Positions 51,451 through 60,297 of a DNA stretch of 64,000 nucleotides are shown here, piece after piece (position 1 is the first letter of the stretch; every line of letters begins with the position of its first letter). The DNA comes from Actinopolymorpha alba DSM 45243 (lineage in GTDB: Bacteria > Actinomycetota > Actinomycetes > Propionibacteriales > Actinopolymorphaceae). A model generated the notes under the pieces. The model did no database searches. It saw only the letters and a program-made list of their open reading frames with translations, and was not told the origin of the DNA. The stretch is from contig NZ_KB892709.1 in assembly GCF_000373925.1 (NCBI RefSeq), positions 14,259 through 78,258 on the forward strand, given 5' to 3'. The position numbers and the translations under genes were made by a program.

Positions 51451-52878
51451 ATGACTCCGGACCAGCGCCCGAACGTGCTGTTGATCTGCACCGACCAGCA
51501 GCGATTCTCCGCACTCGGCGCGTACGGCAACGACGAGATCGAGACACCGAACCTGGACCGGCTCGCGGCGCAGGGCGTGCTCTTCGAGAACTGCTATGTG
51601 CAGAACCCCGTGTGCGCCCCGTCCCGGGCCAGCCTGATGACCGGGCGCTACGTCCACTCGCACGGCCTGTGGGCCAACGGCGTCGGCCTGCCATCCTCGG
51701 AGCGGTTGTTCAGTCGGGATCTGGCCGACGCGGGGTACGACTGTGGCCTGGTCGGGAAGTTCCACCTCAGCGCGTGTTTCGGCGGGCGGCTGGAGAAACG
51801 GCACGACGACGGCTTCCGGGTGTTCCGCTGGGCGCACGATCCGTACCCTGGCTCGTCCGAGAACGAATACCACCGCTGGCTGCGGGCCGTCCGTCCCGAC
51901 CTTCTCGATGGTGAGGTCGACTACGACTCACTGCCGACCGAGGTGCACTACAGCCGGTGGATCGGCGACCAGACGATCGACTTCCTCACCCGCTCGCGCC
52001 AGCGCGACAAGCCGTTCTTCTTCGTCGCGAACTTCTTCGACCCGCACCATGGCTTCGGGGCACCGGAGGAGTACCTCAAGCGCTACCAGGCGGAGCGACT
52101 CAGCCGCCCCGTCACCACCGCCGGCGAGCTGACCGGTAAGCCGCCGATCCAGACCGAGGCGTCGCATGAGTCGTACGCCGGCAAGGCGCGCGGCTACACG
52201 TCGTACTCCGCCGAGGAGTTGCAGGATGTCAAGGCCGCCTACTACGCGATGGTGTCGCTGGTGGACGACGAGGTCGGGCGGATCCTCGACGCGCTCGACC
52301 GGCAGGGGCTCGCCGAGAACACGCTGGTGATCTTCACCAGCGACCACGGCGAGATGCTGGGGGACCACCAGCTGATGCTCAAGGGGCCGATGATGTACGA
52401 ACAGGCGGTCCGGGTTCCTTTGCTGCTGAGGTGGCCGGGTGGCGGGCTTCCGGCCGGGCGGCGCTGCCCAGAGCTGGTGCAGTGGATCGACGTGGCGGCG
52501 ACGATCCTCGCGGCGACTGGTCTTTCTCCGCAGCCGCGAGCGCAGGGCGAGAGCCTGTTGCCGTTGGCACTTGGCGAGGGAAGTGGCCGCGGCTGGGCGC
52601 TGAGTGAGTACCGCAACAGCGGCCAGCCGTACGACTCAGCCGTCCACCTCACGATGGTGCGACGCGATCGGTGGAAGCTCGTCGTCCAGCATGGTTCGCC
52701 GGCCACCGCCCGGGATCGGACCGGCGAGCTGTACGACCTGGCGACTGATCCGGACGAGCTGCGGAACTTGTGGGACGACCCAGCCCACCGGGACATCCGT
52801 ACAGACCTGCAGGAGTTTCTGCTTGACGTCCTGGTCGCCACTGAGGACCGCAGCCAGGTCAGAGAAGGTCCGTGGTGA
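51451..52878 (+). CDS. S1-family sulfatase (Cys-type), divergent from the ROK operon
   Basis: The 475-residue protein has metal-binding NVLLICTDQQRFSALGAYGN, the activation motif NPVCAPSRASLMTGRY with a Cys-x-Pro-x-Arg core, GKFH and the second metal site VIFTSDHGEMLGDHQLM. There is no signal peptide. It resembles choline-sulfatase- and heparan-type sulfatases, but the substrate is unknown. It is only distantly similar to the other sulfatase here, so they may remove different sulfate esters from one glycan. The ATG at 51451 is chosen from promoter spacing; a GTG at 51433 is possible. Confidence 0.88.
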   Translation: MTPDQRPNVLLICTDQQRFSALGAYGNDEIETPNLDRLAAQGVLFENCYVQNPVCAPSRASLMTGRYVHSHGLWANGVGLPSSERLFSRDLADAGYDCGLVGKFHLSACFGGRLEKRHDDGFRVFRWAHDPYPGSSENEYHRWLRAVRPDLLDGEVDYDSLPTEVHYSRWIGDQTIDFLTRSRQRDKPFFFVANFFDPHHGFGAPEEYLKRYQAERLSRPVTTAGELTGKPPIQTEASHESYAGKARGYTSYSAEELQDVKAAYYAMVSLVDDEVGRILDALDRQGLAENTLVIFTSDHGEMLGDHQLMLKGPMMYEQAVRVPLLLRWPGGGLPAGRRCPELVQWIDVAATILAATGLSPQPRAQGESLLPLALGEGSGRGWALSEYRNSGQPYDSAVHLTMVRRDRWKLVVQHGSPATARDRTGELYDLATDPDELRNLWDDPAHRDIRTDLQEFLLDVLVATEDRSQVREGPW

Positions 52879-52896
52879 TCTTCAACTCTTGCGCCT

Positions 52897-52921
52897 CTTT
52901 TGGACGATTCGCGTCCAAAAG
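52897..52921 (+). terminator. hairpin terminator after the divergent sulfatase
   Basis: CTTTTGGACG (52897-52906) and CGTCCAAAAG (52912-52921) pair perfectly around ATTCG, 18 bases after the sulfatase stop. Confidence 0.7.
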
Positions 52922-52985
52922 TGGGGTTGGGTAAGGCAGCTGGCAGCGTGTTGCGATCTTCGTCTGGGCGGTGGAGGCTGGAGGC

Positions 52986-53198
52986 GTGGAACCTCGGGAG
53001 AGGCCAGCCCGACCGGTTTACGTCACGCGCTGGCAGTGGTACTGGTGGCTGTTCATCTCACGCACGGGCCTGCGGGCGTTGCTGTTCTGGCTCGACGCCT
53101 CGGTGCCGGGCTTCCGTGGCCGCCTCTACCGGCTGCATCACCCTTGGGATGATCCGTCACCGCCGCCACCGACCTCGACGTGGATAAATCGCCCCTAG
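52986..53198 (+). CDS. small hypothetical protein, Trp-rich (about 70 aa)
   Basis: From a GTG at 52986 the frame gives VEPRERPARPVYVTRWQWYW, then a hydrophobic WLFISRTGLRALLFWLDASV, then a proline-rich end. One membrane-associated segment is likely. No family is recognised and no ribosome binding site is clear, so this may be a chance frame. Confidence 0.35.
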   Translation: MEPRERPARPVYVTRWQWYWWLFISRTGLRALLFWLDASVPGFRGRLYRLHHPWDDPSPPPPTSTWINRP

Positions 53199-53271
53199 GT
53201 CTTCGGATCGTCGACGAATTCGCGCGGTCGTAGGGCTTCAAGGTCACCTGAGGGCGATGCCGGGGAACGAA

Positions 53272-53772
53272 TTAGTGCAGCCAGCGCACTTTGTTGAGGT
53301 CCGTGGTGAACGGAACGCTTTGCCAGGCAGCCCGGTTGGTCGGGTCGTGGTCGGACAGGTCGATTACTACTCTGATGTCCTCTACCCGGCGTACGACACT
53401 GTTGTTGTCCGAGTCGATGACGCAGTTCTCCTGGTGGTCGCTGGCAGACTCCACGCACATCTGCACACCGACGATCCGGCCATCCGCGCCTCCGGCCTCG
53501 CTCGGGAAGAAGGTGACGTCCCGACTGACGGCTGTGCCATCAGGGCCGGTGGCAGATCCCCAGAAGTTGGCCGGCCCGTAGCCGGGCGGCAAGTCGACCG
53601 GCAGCGCCATCAGCACACCTTCAGCCTTGGCCAGCTCAGCTTCGACGTACTCGCGGCGTGCTCGATCTGGCAGGTCGCGGCTGTCCATGAGGTTCCAGAT
53701 GATGCCACCGACCACGACCAAGGCGCCAAGTCCGATCAGCATCCCCGAGACGATCGACCGATGTGTATTCAC
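53272..53772 (-). CDS. membrane-anchored protein of unknown function
   Basis: This 166-residue protein has one N-terminal membrane helix (IVSGMLIGLGALVVVGGIIW) and an external domain with two cysteines (VQMCVESASDHQENCVIDSD) that could form a disulfide. It is not homologous to the YCPR paralogues, but it shares their upstream block CTGnCATGATCGCGCnGTG, which includes the start codon, so the three may be expressed alike. I chose the GTG at 53772 for that reason. The function is unknown. Confidence 0.55.
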   Translation of the reverse strand: MNTHRSIVSGMLIGLGALVVVGGIIWNLMDSRDLPDRARREYVEAELAKAEGVLMALPVDLPPGYGPANFWGSATGPDGTAVSRDVTFFPSEAGGADGRIVGVQMCVESASDHQENCVIDSDNNSVVRRVEDIRVVIDLSDHDPTNRAAWQSVPFTTDLNKVRWLH

Positions 53773-53778
53773 AGCGCG

Positions 53779-53784
53779 ATCATG
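53779..53784 (-). promoter_or_regulatory. CATGAT element before the anchored protein
   Basis: CATGAT lies six bases before the GTG at 53772. With its flanks it matches 17 of 19 bases of the element before the gene starting at 39442. Confidence 0.4.
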
Positions 53785-53890
53785 ACAGCTCCCGTGCATG
53801 TCCGGGAAGCGGCATCGAAAGCTTGCAGGGTTCGCAGGTTTGCCGGTGGCCTGGCTTGGTCCGGGGGAGTGGGAGCAAGAGCGGCTTCGC

Positions 53891-54745
53891 TCAGCTGCTG
53901 GCACTCGCGTAGGACCGTAGGCCATACCGCCACTGTGCACGTACGAGCACTATCGCGACCACGGTGAGGCCGACACCTTCGGCGACCTGCAACCAGCCGA
54001 GGTCGCCGCGCAGTGCCTGCGCCGGGAAGGTCGATGCGAACGCGACAGGGAACGCGAACGTGAGGAATGCGCGTACGCCAGCCGGGAAGAACACCAGCGG
54101 ATACCGACCCGACTCCAGCAGGTTGTTGTACAGAAAGGCAATGGGGTTTACGGATTGCAGCCAGAACGCGGTGAACGACATCGCGCACCACACGGTGGCG
54201 AGTAGCACCGTTCCACAGGCGACCAGCATCACCGCCTGCAGAATCTCCAATGCGTTCGGGCTAATACCCGACCGGACAAGCCCGAAGATGACCATGAGCA
54301 GCCCGCTCGCAACATTGCTGAGCTCCGCGACGTTGATCCACCGTAGAGTCAAGTAGAACTGGCTTGACACCGGACGAACGAGAACGCCGTCGAGCTCGCC
54401 TTCGGTGATGTAGGTCGTCATCCGCATCAGGTTGGGCGCGACGAACGTCGCCAGAACGCCCGTTACGACCTGAAACAGGCCGACGAGCGTGATCACCTCG
54501 GCCTGCGACCAGCCCCGCACGTCATCGGTGTAGCCGTACAGCAAGAGGATCGGAACGAGCGCGAGCCCGAGTCGCACCAGCCCGACGATCAGCGTTGTCA
54601 CGAAATGCGCGCGGTAGTGGGTCTCGCGCACGATCGCCTGTGACAGGAATCGGCGCCACAGCCGGAGATGCCGCTCCTGCCGGTGAAACCAGGTGCGGTC
54701 GAGCGGTCGTCGCGGCTCGGCGTACGTCTGTGTCCGCGTCGTCAT
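53891..54745 (-). CDS. ABC-2 type permease (third gene of the transporter)
   Basis: The 284-residue protein has six hydrophobic segments. Its N-terminus RHLRLWRRFLSQAIVRETHY and the TTYITEGELDGVLVRPVSSQ loop match the DUF990/COG4587 group of ABC-2 permeases. It overlaps the preceding permease gene by four bases and is the last gene of a three-gene ATPase-permease-permease unit. The transported compound is unknown in this group. Confidence 0.85.
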   Translation of the reverse strand: MTTRTQTYAEPRRPLDRTWFHRQERHLRLWRRFLSQAIVRETHYRAHFVTTLIVGLVRLGLALVPILLLYGYTDDVRGWSQAEVITLVGLFQVVTGVLATFVAPNLMRMTTYITEGELDGVLVRPVSSQFYLTLRWINVAELSNVASGLLMVIFGLVRSGISPNALEILQAVMLVACGTVLLATVWCAMSFTAFWLQSVNPIAFLYNNLLESGRYPLVFFPAGVRAFLTFAFPVAFASTFPAQALRGDLGWLQVAEGVGLTVVAIVLVRAQWRYGLRSYASASS

Positions 54746-55554
54746 GCGCCCACCGCCGAGTAGGCCCGAATGCCCGACGACCAAACGAGGCGAGCGAGTA
54801 CGCCGAACACGAGGACGTAGCCGAGTTGAAAGCCTATGCCGGTAAGGAGCTCAGCACTCGACAGGTCGCCGGCGACGATCTCAACTGGGAACGACACCGT
54901 GTACCGGAACGGCTGGTTGTCAATGAAACCCCGCGACCAGCTCGGCATCAGCGCGAGCGGAACAATCGAGCCGGACAACACATTCGCGATGACCAAGCGT
55001 GCTTGGTGCAGTGCGGAGACGTCGTCCATCCAGAAGGCGAGCGAAGCGATCAGAATGTCGATCGTGAAGACCAGGATGCCTGCGAGCAGAATGCTGATCA
55101 CGAACAGCACCACGCGACTGGGTCCGGCCGGGACGTTCATCGAGTCGTGGAAGGCCCACCACAGCACGCCAATCATGGGCACTAGAGCAAACAGCTTCAT
55201 GACCTTCTCGGACAGGTTGTTGGCGACGAAGTTCAGCAGCAGCGAAGCCGGTCGCACCATCCAGCTGGACAGCTTGCCGAGCCTGATGTCGCTTGCCAGG
55301 AAGGTCGTCAGCCACGACGAGGTGGCCATCGTGACGATGCTCAGCAACACGAAGTAGGTCGTGATGTACTGCTCGTCAATCGGGAGTTGCGCACCGTGCG
55401 CCAGTGCCGTTCGCCAGATGAGGAGCGAGATGATCGGCACGCTGATGTTGGCCGCCATGAAGATGAGCCACACACCACGGTACGTCAACGACATGGCGAT
55501 ATGGGCAGCGGTCATCCGACGAAGGACGCGGAGGTTACGCGGTACCGTCCTCAT
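54742..55554 (-). CDS. ABC-2 type permease (second gene of the transporter)
   Basis: This 270-residue protein with six hydrophobic segments has the typical loop LASDIRLGKLSSWMVRPASL after the second helix and FVANNLSEKVMKLF. It belongs to the same permease superfamily as the next gene (COG3694-like) and probably pairs with it. It overlaps both neighbours by four bases, so the three genes are translated together. Confidence 0.85.
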   Translation of the reverse strand: MRTVPRNLRVLRRMTAAHIAMSLTYRGVWLIFMAANISVPIISLLIWRTALAHGAQLPIDEQYITTYFVLLSIVTMATSSWLTTFLASDIRLGKLSSWMVRPASLLLNFVANNLSEKVMKLFALVPMIGVLWWAFHDSMNVPAGPSRVVLFVISILLAGILVFTIDILIASLAFWMDDVSALHQARLVIANVLSGSIVPLALMPSWSRGFIDNQPFRYTVSFPVEIVAGDLSSAELLTGIGFQLGYVLVFGVLARLVWSSGIRAYSAVGA

Positions 55555-56591
55555 CGCGCGTCCTCCATGTCCAGCGTGCCGCGCCGAAGGAACAGGTCAC
55601 GCATGATCTCCTCTATTTCGACGTCTGCGACGTCGAGGTCGACCAGCGGACCTAGCCGTGTCAGCTGCTCAAGCGCGTCGCCAGTACGTTCCCGTTCGAC
55701 CTCGAGCTTGATGATCTGGTCGGAGTCGCCGCTCTCGACAATGACGCCCTCGAGGCCGGCGAGATGGCTGCCGTCGACGGCTTGCGCGTAGGTGGCCCGG
55801 ACGAGCTTGCGCGGCCTCGCTGTCCGGACGAGTCCGCTCAGGCTGCCGTCGTACTGCAGTCGCCCATGGTCGACGACCATCACCCGCGAGCAGAGTGCCT
55901 CGATGTCGTCCATGTCGTGGCTCGTGACGAGGATCGTGGTGCCGTGACGTCGGTTGACCTCGTTGAGGAACGTGCGTACGCGGGCCTTCGCGACAACGTC
56001 GAGACCGATCGTCGGCTCGTCCAGGAAGAGGATCTCCGGGCTGTGGACAAGCGCTGCCATCAGCTCGAGCTTCATCCGCTCGCCGAGGGAGACCTTACGC
56101 ACCTGCACGTTCAACAGGTCTTGGACCTCGAGTAACTCTGCCAAGTCGGTGACGCTGCGATCGAACTCCGCAGTCGTCAGGTCGTACATCTCCTTGTGTA
56201 GGAGCAGGCTCTCCATGGCCGGAACATCCCACCAGAGCATGGACTTCTGGCCCATGACAAGTGCGATGCGGCGTAGGTAGTCGGGTCTGCGCCTCGACGG
56301 CGTGTGCCCGAGGACCTCCAAGTCGCCGGAAGTCGGGTAGAGCAGACCGGACAGCATCTTCAGGGTTGTGGTCTTGCCAGCGCCGTTCGGGCCGAGCAGG
56401 CCGACGACCTCGCCGCGGCCGATCGTGAACTCGATGCGGTCGACCGCAAGGCGCGTCTCGTAGGTGCGGCGCAGAAGGCTTTTGACGGCGCCGACCAGTC
56501 CGGCGCCCTGCTTGTGGAACGTGTAGGTCTTGGTGAGCCCAGCAACCGCGATGACAGGAGGCTGATCGACGCAAGCGTGAACGGACGTCAC
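55551..56591 (-). CDS. ABC-2 transporter ATP-binding protein (first gene of the transporter)
   Basis: This 346-residue ATPase of the COG4586 group has VIAVAGLTKTYTFHKQG, Walker A GPNGAGKTT near residue 68, Q-loop VMGQKSMLWWDV, signature VSLGERMKLELMAAL, Walker B ILFLDEPTIGLD and ILVTSHDMDDIEAL. The signature reads VSLGER, as is usual in this group. About 100 extra C-terminal residues form a separate domain. The start is a GTG at 56591. With the two overlapping permeases it makes a complete exporter of unknown substrate. Confidence 0.88.
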   Translation of the reverse strand: MTSVHACVDQPPVIAVAGLTKTYTFHKQGAGLVGAVKSLLRRTYETRLAVDRIEFTIGRGEVVGLLGPNGAGKTTTLKMLSGLLYPTSGDLEVLGHTPSRRRPDYLRRIALVMGQKSMLWWDVPAMESLLLHKEMYDLTTAEFDRSVTDLAELLEVQDLLNVQVRKVSLGERMKLELMAALVHSPEILFLDEPTIGLDVVAKARVRTFLNEVNRRHGTTILVTSHDMDDIEALCSRVMVVDHGRLQYDGSLSGLVRTARPRKLVRATYAQAVDGSHLAGLEGVIVESGDSDQIIKLEVERERTGDALEQLTRLGPLVDLDVADVEIEEIMRDLFLRRGTLDMEDAR

Positions 56592-56836
56592 GTGTAAGCA
56601 CCGCTTTCGAGATTCGATGGTGGTTCGGACCGGGCAGCGTCAATGCGCGCGGAGCGCAGAGCTGATCCACCAAATCTCGCCGGGCGGTGTCATAGGTGCG
56701 GCTGCCACCGGCACAATAGGACGTACCCGAAAGCGACGTCAACCAGTTTCACGGCGAGCCAGCTGGCGACAGATGAAGTCGCGCCAGACGGTGATCGCCG
56801 TGGGCTTGGTCTCAGCATGCCTGCCGGTGTGGCCGG

Positions 56837-57256
56837 TTAGTTGCTTGTCCTGCGATCCGAGTACGTCGAAGAGAGCCAGTTGGCCGTCTCTGGGGATTGC
56901 CCAAACCCCTGTGCAGTCCCGGCCCCTGCCGAAGACCGAACTTGCCGAAGACCACGCAACGAAGTCGACCGCCCATGGCGGCCGCCAAGGGGAGGCCGAA
57001 CCGGGTACCCATGGACATCCCCAGGTGTGGCACCAGCCTGGGAGGCAAGCTCACGAGTATCCACGTCATGAATGGACCGGAGCCGTACCGCCTCGAACTT
57101 CGAGGCAAGCTTATGCGCCAACTCCACAGCCTCGGTCAGATCAGCGTCCGTACAAGACCAGGTGGGGAACTCCAGAATGTCATCAAGCACTGAATCGACC
57201 GCGCCCACCAAGCCCAGCAGCGGGTGCGTGGGCGGGGAACCAGTCGTGAGATCCAT
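56837..57256 (-). pseudogene. degraded DUF222 (13E12-type) gene
   Basis: The start encodes MDLTTGSPPTHPLLGLVGAV and continues to ELAHKLASKFEAVRLRSIHD, the opening helices of a DUF222 protein. After SQAGATPG, the expected WLR-type segment is lost and the frame goes on into low-complexity sequence without family features, ending at 56837. The HNH domain is absent. The rest may be frameshifted or deleted. Its ATG has TAGTGT seven bases upstream, as in the DUF222 gene at the left edge. Confidence 0.65.
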
Positions 57257-57263
57257 GACCGGA

Positions 57264-57269
57264 ACACTA
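57264..57269 (-). promoter_or_regulatory. putative leaderless -10 element of the DUF222 remnant
   Basis: TAGTGT on the reverse strand lies seven bases before the ATG at 57256. It still looks intact although the gene does not. Confidence 0.4.
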
Positions 57270-57677
57270 TCGGCGACCACCGACAACACCCCACCCGAAA
57301 GAGCCCATTCCAAGGCTTCCCGGAATGTAATTTTGGGTAGCTTGGAATTGCTTTCTGTAACCCTCTTGAAGGTTTACTGAATGATCCGCGGTGTCATTGA
57401 ATAGACCGCAGCTGAGGTCGGCTCCGCCGCTTCTGCGGTCGCGCGGACCAGCGACCTATCCGGCGCAGCGGCGCGTATCATTCCCGCTCCCGCCCGCCAA
57501 CCTGCGCTGAGCGCAGCGGCCACCCCGGCGACATGTCCCAAGACCCTTACTTGCAAGAGAACCACCCAAGATCACGATCTACGGCTGCAGTGCAAGTACG
57601 GTATTAGTCAAGGAGCCGTTCCGTCTCTGGTCCGTTCTTCGTGGGCAGGGTGAAAGCTCGGCTCAAGGGTGTCCGCG
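57270..57677. other. gene-free 0.4-kb stretch
   Basis: No gene is recognised. GC content is lower than around it. CATTCC-N10-GGAATG (about 57305-57330) is a small inverted repeat, and a 63-codon frame on the reverse strand has no known domain. Confidence 0.35.
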
Positions 57678-57683
57678 CATAAT
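57678..57683 (+). promoter_or_regulatory. putative leaderless -10 element of the DUF1990 gene
   Basis: CATAAT lies six bases before the ATG at 57690. Confidence 0.45.
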
Positions 57684-57689
57684 GGCTCA

Positions 57690-58253
57690 ATGATGCGAAA
57701 AGCTGGACCGAGCTTGTCGGAACGTACGTTGAGCTACGAGCCGGTCGGCATGACGTTGGCCACCGGCGACTGGCGGGCTGGCCTGCCTGGTGGCTTTCGT
57801 GGATTTGAGCGCAGAGCGCGCCTCGGGAGCTCATCGGTCTGGACGTTCACCTCAAATGAGGTCCTGCGATGGGGGGTCAAGACTCGCAGTGGCTTCGCCG
57901 TAGAGCGCGAGGGTGGGCTTCCGATCGGTCCGATCCCCGATGCCACGGTGGTAGCTGGTGCCAGGTATTGGCTCATCGCTCATCTGGGGCTACTGCGCAT
58001 CCGCGAGCCTGTTCAAGTGATCGCGGTGGTAGATGAACCGGACCGGAAAGGCTTTGCATACGGCACGCTGACAGGGCATCCAGTCAGCGGGGAAGAAGCG
58101 TTTCTGCTCGATCGGAGACCAGATGGCTCGGTCTGGCTAACTGTCCGCTCCATGACCCAACCCTCACTCGGGATCTGGCGAGCAACTTATCCGCTGTTGC
58201 CGGTGGCGCAAACCTTCTACAGGCGGCGCTATCTTCGCTCCCTAGCCTCCTGA
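57690..58253 (+). CDS. DUF1990-family protein
   Basis: The 187-residue protein has the DUF1990 features LSYEPVGMTL near the start, VEREGG, a hydrophobic VVAGARYWLIAHLGLLRI, and VIAVVDEPDRKGFAYGTLTG followed by HPVSGEEAFLLDRRPDGSV. The family has a START-like or lipid-binding appearance but no proven function. The ATG at 57690 is chosen because CATAAT lies six bases upstream. No partner gene is adjacent. Confidence 0.82.
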   Translation: MMRKAGPSLSERTLSYEPVGMTLATGDWRAGLPGGFRGFERRARLGSSSVWTFTSNEVLRWGVKTRSGFAVEREGGLPIGPIPDATVVAGARYWLIAHLGLLRIREPVQVIAVVDEPDRKGFAYGTLTGHPVSGEEAFLLDRRPDGSVWLTVRSMTQPSLGIWRATYPLLPVAQTFYRRRYLRSLAS

Positions 58254-58494
58254 GCCGTGAGTCGTGTCGACGAACTGATCGCGCTGGAGGGAGCGGGACC
58301 GCTATCGGCGCGCCGCGGTCGACACCAAGCTGGCGGCGTGTCTCATCGCCAAACAGCCAGGGTGCCACGCCGCCGACGATGAGCAGGACGCCAAGCAGGA
58401 GGCCGCACCAGCCGATGCTGTCGGCGAGAGTTGGCCGGACGGTCCGACTCCTGGGAGGTACCAGGGTGCAGTCCGCCTGCACCGCGGGATCATG

Positions 58495-58658
58495 TCACAC
58501 CGCGGAGGCGTGGGCGGACAGGTTCGGGACGTAGTCGAGTGCGGCCAGTGCCTCTTCGACCCGCGCCCGCGTGGCAGGGCAGACGGTCGCCGTACCGTTC
58601 GAGACCGTCCGCACGGAGACACTGGCACGCTCGGCCCACCGCGCAACGTGACTGTCAT
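58495..58658 (-). pseudogene. remnant of a LacI-family regulator (DNA-binding domain only)
   Basis: On the reverse strand an ATG at 58658 is followed, after a frame change, by VARWAERASVSVRTVSNGTA and VEEALAALDYVPNLSAHASA, then a stop at 58495. This is the helix-turn-helix and hinge helix of a LacI protein with a short deletion after TVSN. The sensor domain is missing. It diverges from the GH51/sugar transporter operon, the place where an operon-specific LacI repressor would be expected, so control of that operon has probably changed. Confidence 0.65.
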
Positions 58659-58699
58659 GCCTTGCTGCGTGACGACTGGATATTCCTGCCCCCGATTCG

Positions 58700-58729
58700 T
58701 TGACAGCGGGATTACGCCCGTAGCAAACT
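58700..58729 (+). promoter_or_regulatory. promoter of the GH51-sugar ABC transporter operon
   Basis: TTGACA (58700-58705), an 18-base spacer and CAAACT (58724-58729) give the same layout as the ROK promoter. The start codon lies 44 bases further on, with GGAG before it. Confidence 0.5.
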
Positions 58730-58773
58730 TCCGGCACCTCGATTACATCGTTGAAGTTTTTCTGGAGTCATCG

Positions 58774-60279
58774 GTGACTGTGACCTCGACGATCGATCCG
58801 GCCTTCTCTGTCGGACCGGTCAATCCCTGGCTGTTCGGTACCTTCGTGGAGCACCTCGGCCGGTGTGTCTACACCGGCATCTACGAGCCCACGCACCCTT
58901 CAGCCGACGAGGACGGCTTCCGCGGCGATGTCGCCGCCCTGGTCCGTGAACTCGGTGCGACCGTCGTCCGCTACCCGGGCGGCAACTTCGTGTCCAACTA
59001 CCGCTGGGAGGACGGCGTCGGGCCGCGCGCGTCGCGACCGCGGGTGCTCGACCTCGCCTGGCGTTCCATCGAGACCAACCAGGTCGGCACTGACGACTTC
59101 CTCGCTTGGTGTGCCCGCGTCGGTCTGGAACCGATGCTCGCGGTCAACCTCGGCAACCGCGGCCTCGCCGAGGCGGTCGACTATCTCGAGTACGTCAACG
59201 GCGCCCCCGGCACCCGGTACGCCGATCAGCGCGTGAGCAACGGGCATGCCAAGCCCTGGGGCGTACGGCTGTGGTGCCTCGGCAACGAGATGGACGGTCC
59301 GTGGCAGATCGGCCACAAGACGCCGGTGGAGTACGCCCGGATCGCGCAGGAGGTCGCCCACGCGTACAAGACTTTCGACGCGGAGCTCCAACTGGTCGCC
59401 TGCGGCTCCTCGAACACGACGATGCCAACCTTCGGCGACTGGGAGCGCATCGTCCTCGAACACTGCTTCGACGAAGTCGACCTGATCTCCGCGCACGCCT
59501 ACTACGAGCCGACCGGCGGTGACGAGGTGTCCTTCTTGGCGGCCTCGGAGCACATGGATCGCTACATCCGTGACGTGGTCGCGACCGCCGACCACGTGGC
59601 CGCCAAGCGGCACTCGTCGAAGCGGATCAACGTCTCCTTCGACGAGTGGAACGTCTGGTTCGCCGCCCGGCACGCCGAGAACGAGGTGGAACGCAACGAG
59701 GCGTCGGAGGCACCCGCCCTGATCCAGGACGTCTACACCGCGCTCGACGCGGTCGTGGTCGGGTCGTTGTTGATCACCCTGCTGCGCCACACCGATCGGG
59801 TCGGCGTGGCGTGCCAGGCGCAGCTGGTGAACGCGATCGCGCCGATCCTGACCACCGCGGGCGGTGCCGCGTGGCGGCAGACGATCTTCCACCCGTTCGC
59901 ACTGACCGCCAGGCACGCCCGAGGCACTGTTCTGATGCTCGCCGGTGATCACGGGCAGGTCGACACTCCTGCCTACGGCCCCGTCGAGCAGGTGTGGGCG
60001 GTCGCAACGCACGATGCGCAGTCCGGTGAGCTGGCGATCTTCGTCACCAACCGGTCGCTGACCGACCCCGCCTCGTGGGCCGTACGGCTGGGCTCCCTCG
60101 GCGAGCTCCGCCTGGTCGAGCACCTCGTCGTCGGCGACGAGGACCACAACGCCGTCAACTCCGAGGATGCCCCTGACCGGGTCGTCCCCCAGGCCGGCGT
60201 CTCCGCCCTCGCCGGCGACCGCTTGACCGTCACGTTGCCGCCGGCTTCGTGGCACTGCATTCGGCTCGCCAGCCGCTGA
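58774..60279 (+). CDS. GH51 alpha-L-arabinofuranosidase (first gene of the ABC transporter operon)
   Basis: The 501-residue enzyme has the GH51 opening FGTFVEHLGRCVYTGIYEPT, YPGGNFVSNYRWEDGVGPR, the acid/base Glu in WCLGNEMDGPWQ and the nucleophile Glu in VSFDEWNVWF. No signal peptide is seen. It is closer to classical AbfA enzymes than the GH51 protein at 46986-48620. It heads an operon with a sugar-binding lipoprotein and two permeases, which fits uptake and cytoplasmic cleavage of arabino-oligosaccharides. The GTG at 58774 follows GGAG by eight bases. Confidence 0.92.
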   Translation: MTVTSTIDPAFSVGPVNPWLFGTFVEHLGRCVYTGIYEPTHPSADEDGFRGDVAALVRELGATVVRYPGGNFVSNYRWEDGVGPRASRPRVLDLAWRSIETNQVGTDDFLAWCARVGLEPMLAVNLGNRGLAEAVDYLEYVNGAPGTRYADQRVSNGHAKPWGVRLWCLGNEMDGPWQIGHKTPVEYARIAQEVAHAYKTFDAELQLVACGSSNTTMPTFGDWERIVLEHCFDEVDLISAHAYYEPTGGDEVSFLAASEHMDRYIRDVVATADHVAAKRHSSKRINVSFDEWNVWFAARHAENEVERNEASEAPALIQDVYTALDAVVVGSLLITLLRHTDRVGVACQAQLVNAIAPILTTAGGAAWRQTIFHPFALTARHARGTVLMLAGDHGQVDTPAYGPVEQVWAVATHDAQSGELAIFVTNRSLTDPASWAVRLGSLGELRLVEHLVVGDEDHNAVNSEDAPDRVVPQAGVSALAGDRLTVTLPPASWHCIRLASR

Positions 60280-60297
60280 TGTTCGAAAGGACCAACG

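Noticed and set aside
58084-58482. Reverse-strand frame with one hydrophobic stretch
   Set aside because: More than half of it is antisense to the DUF1990 gene, it has no recognised domain and no supported start.
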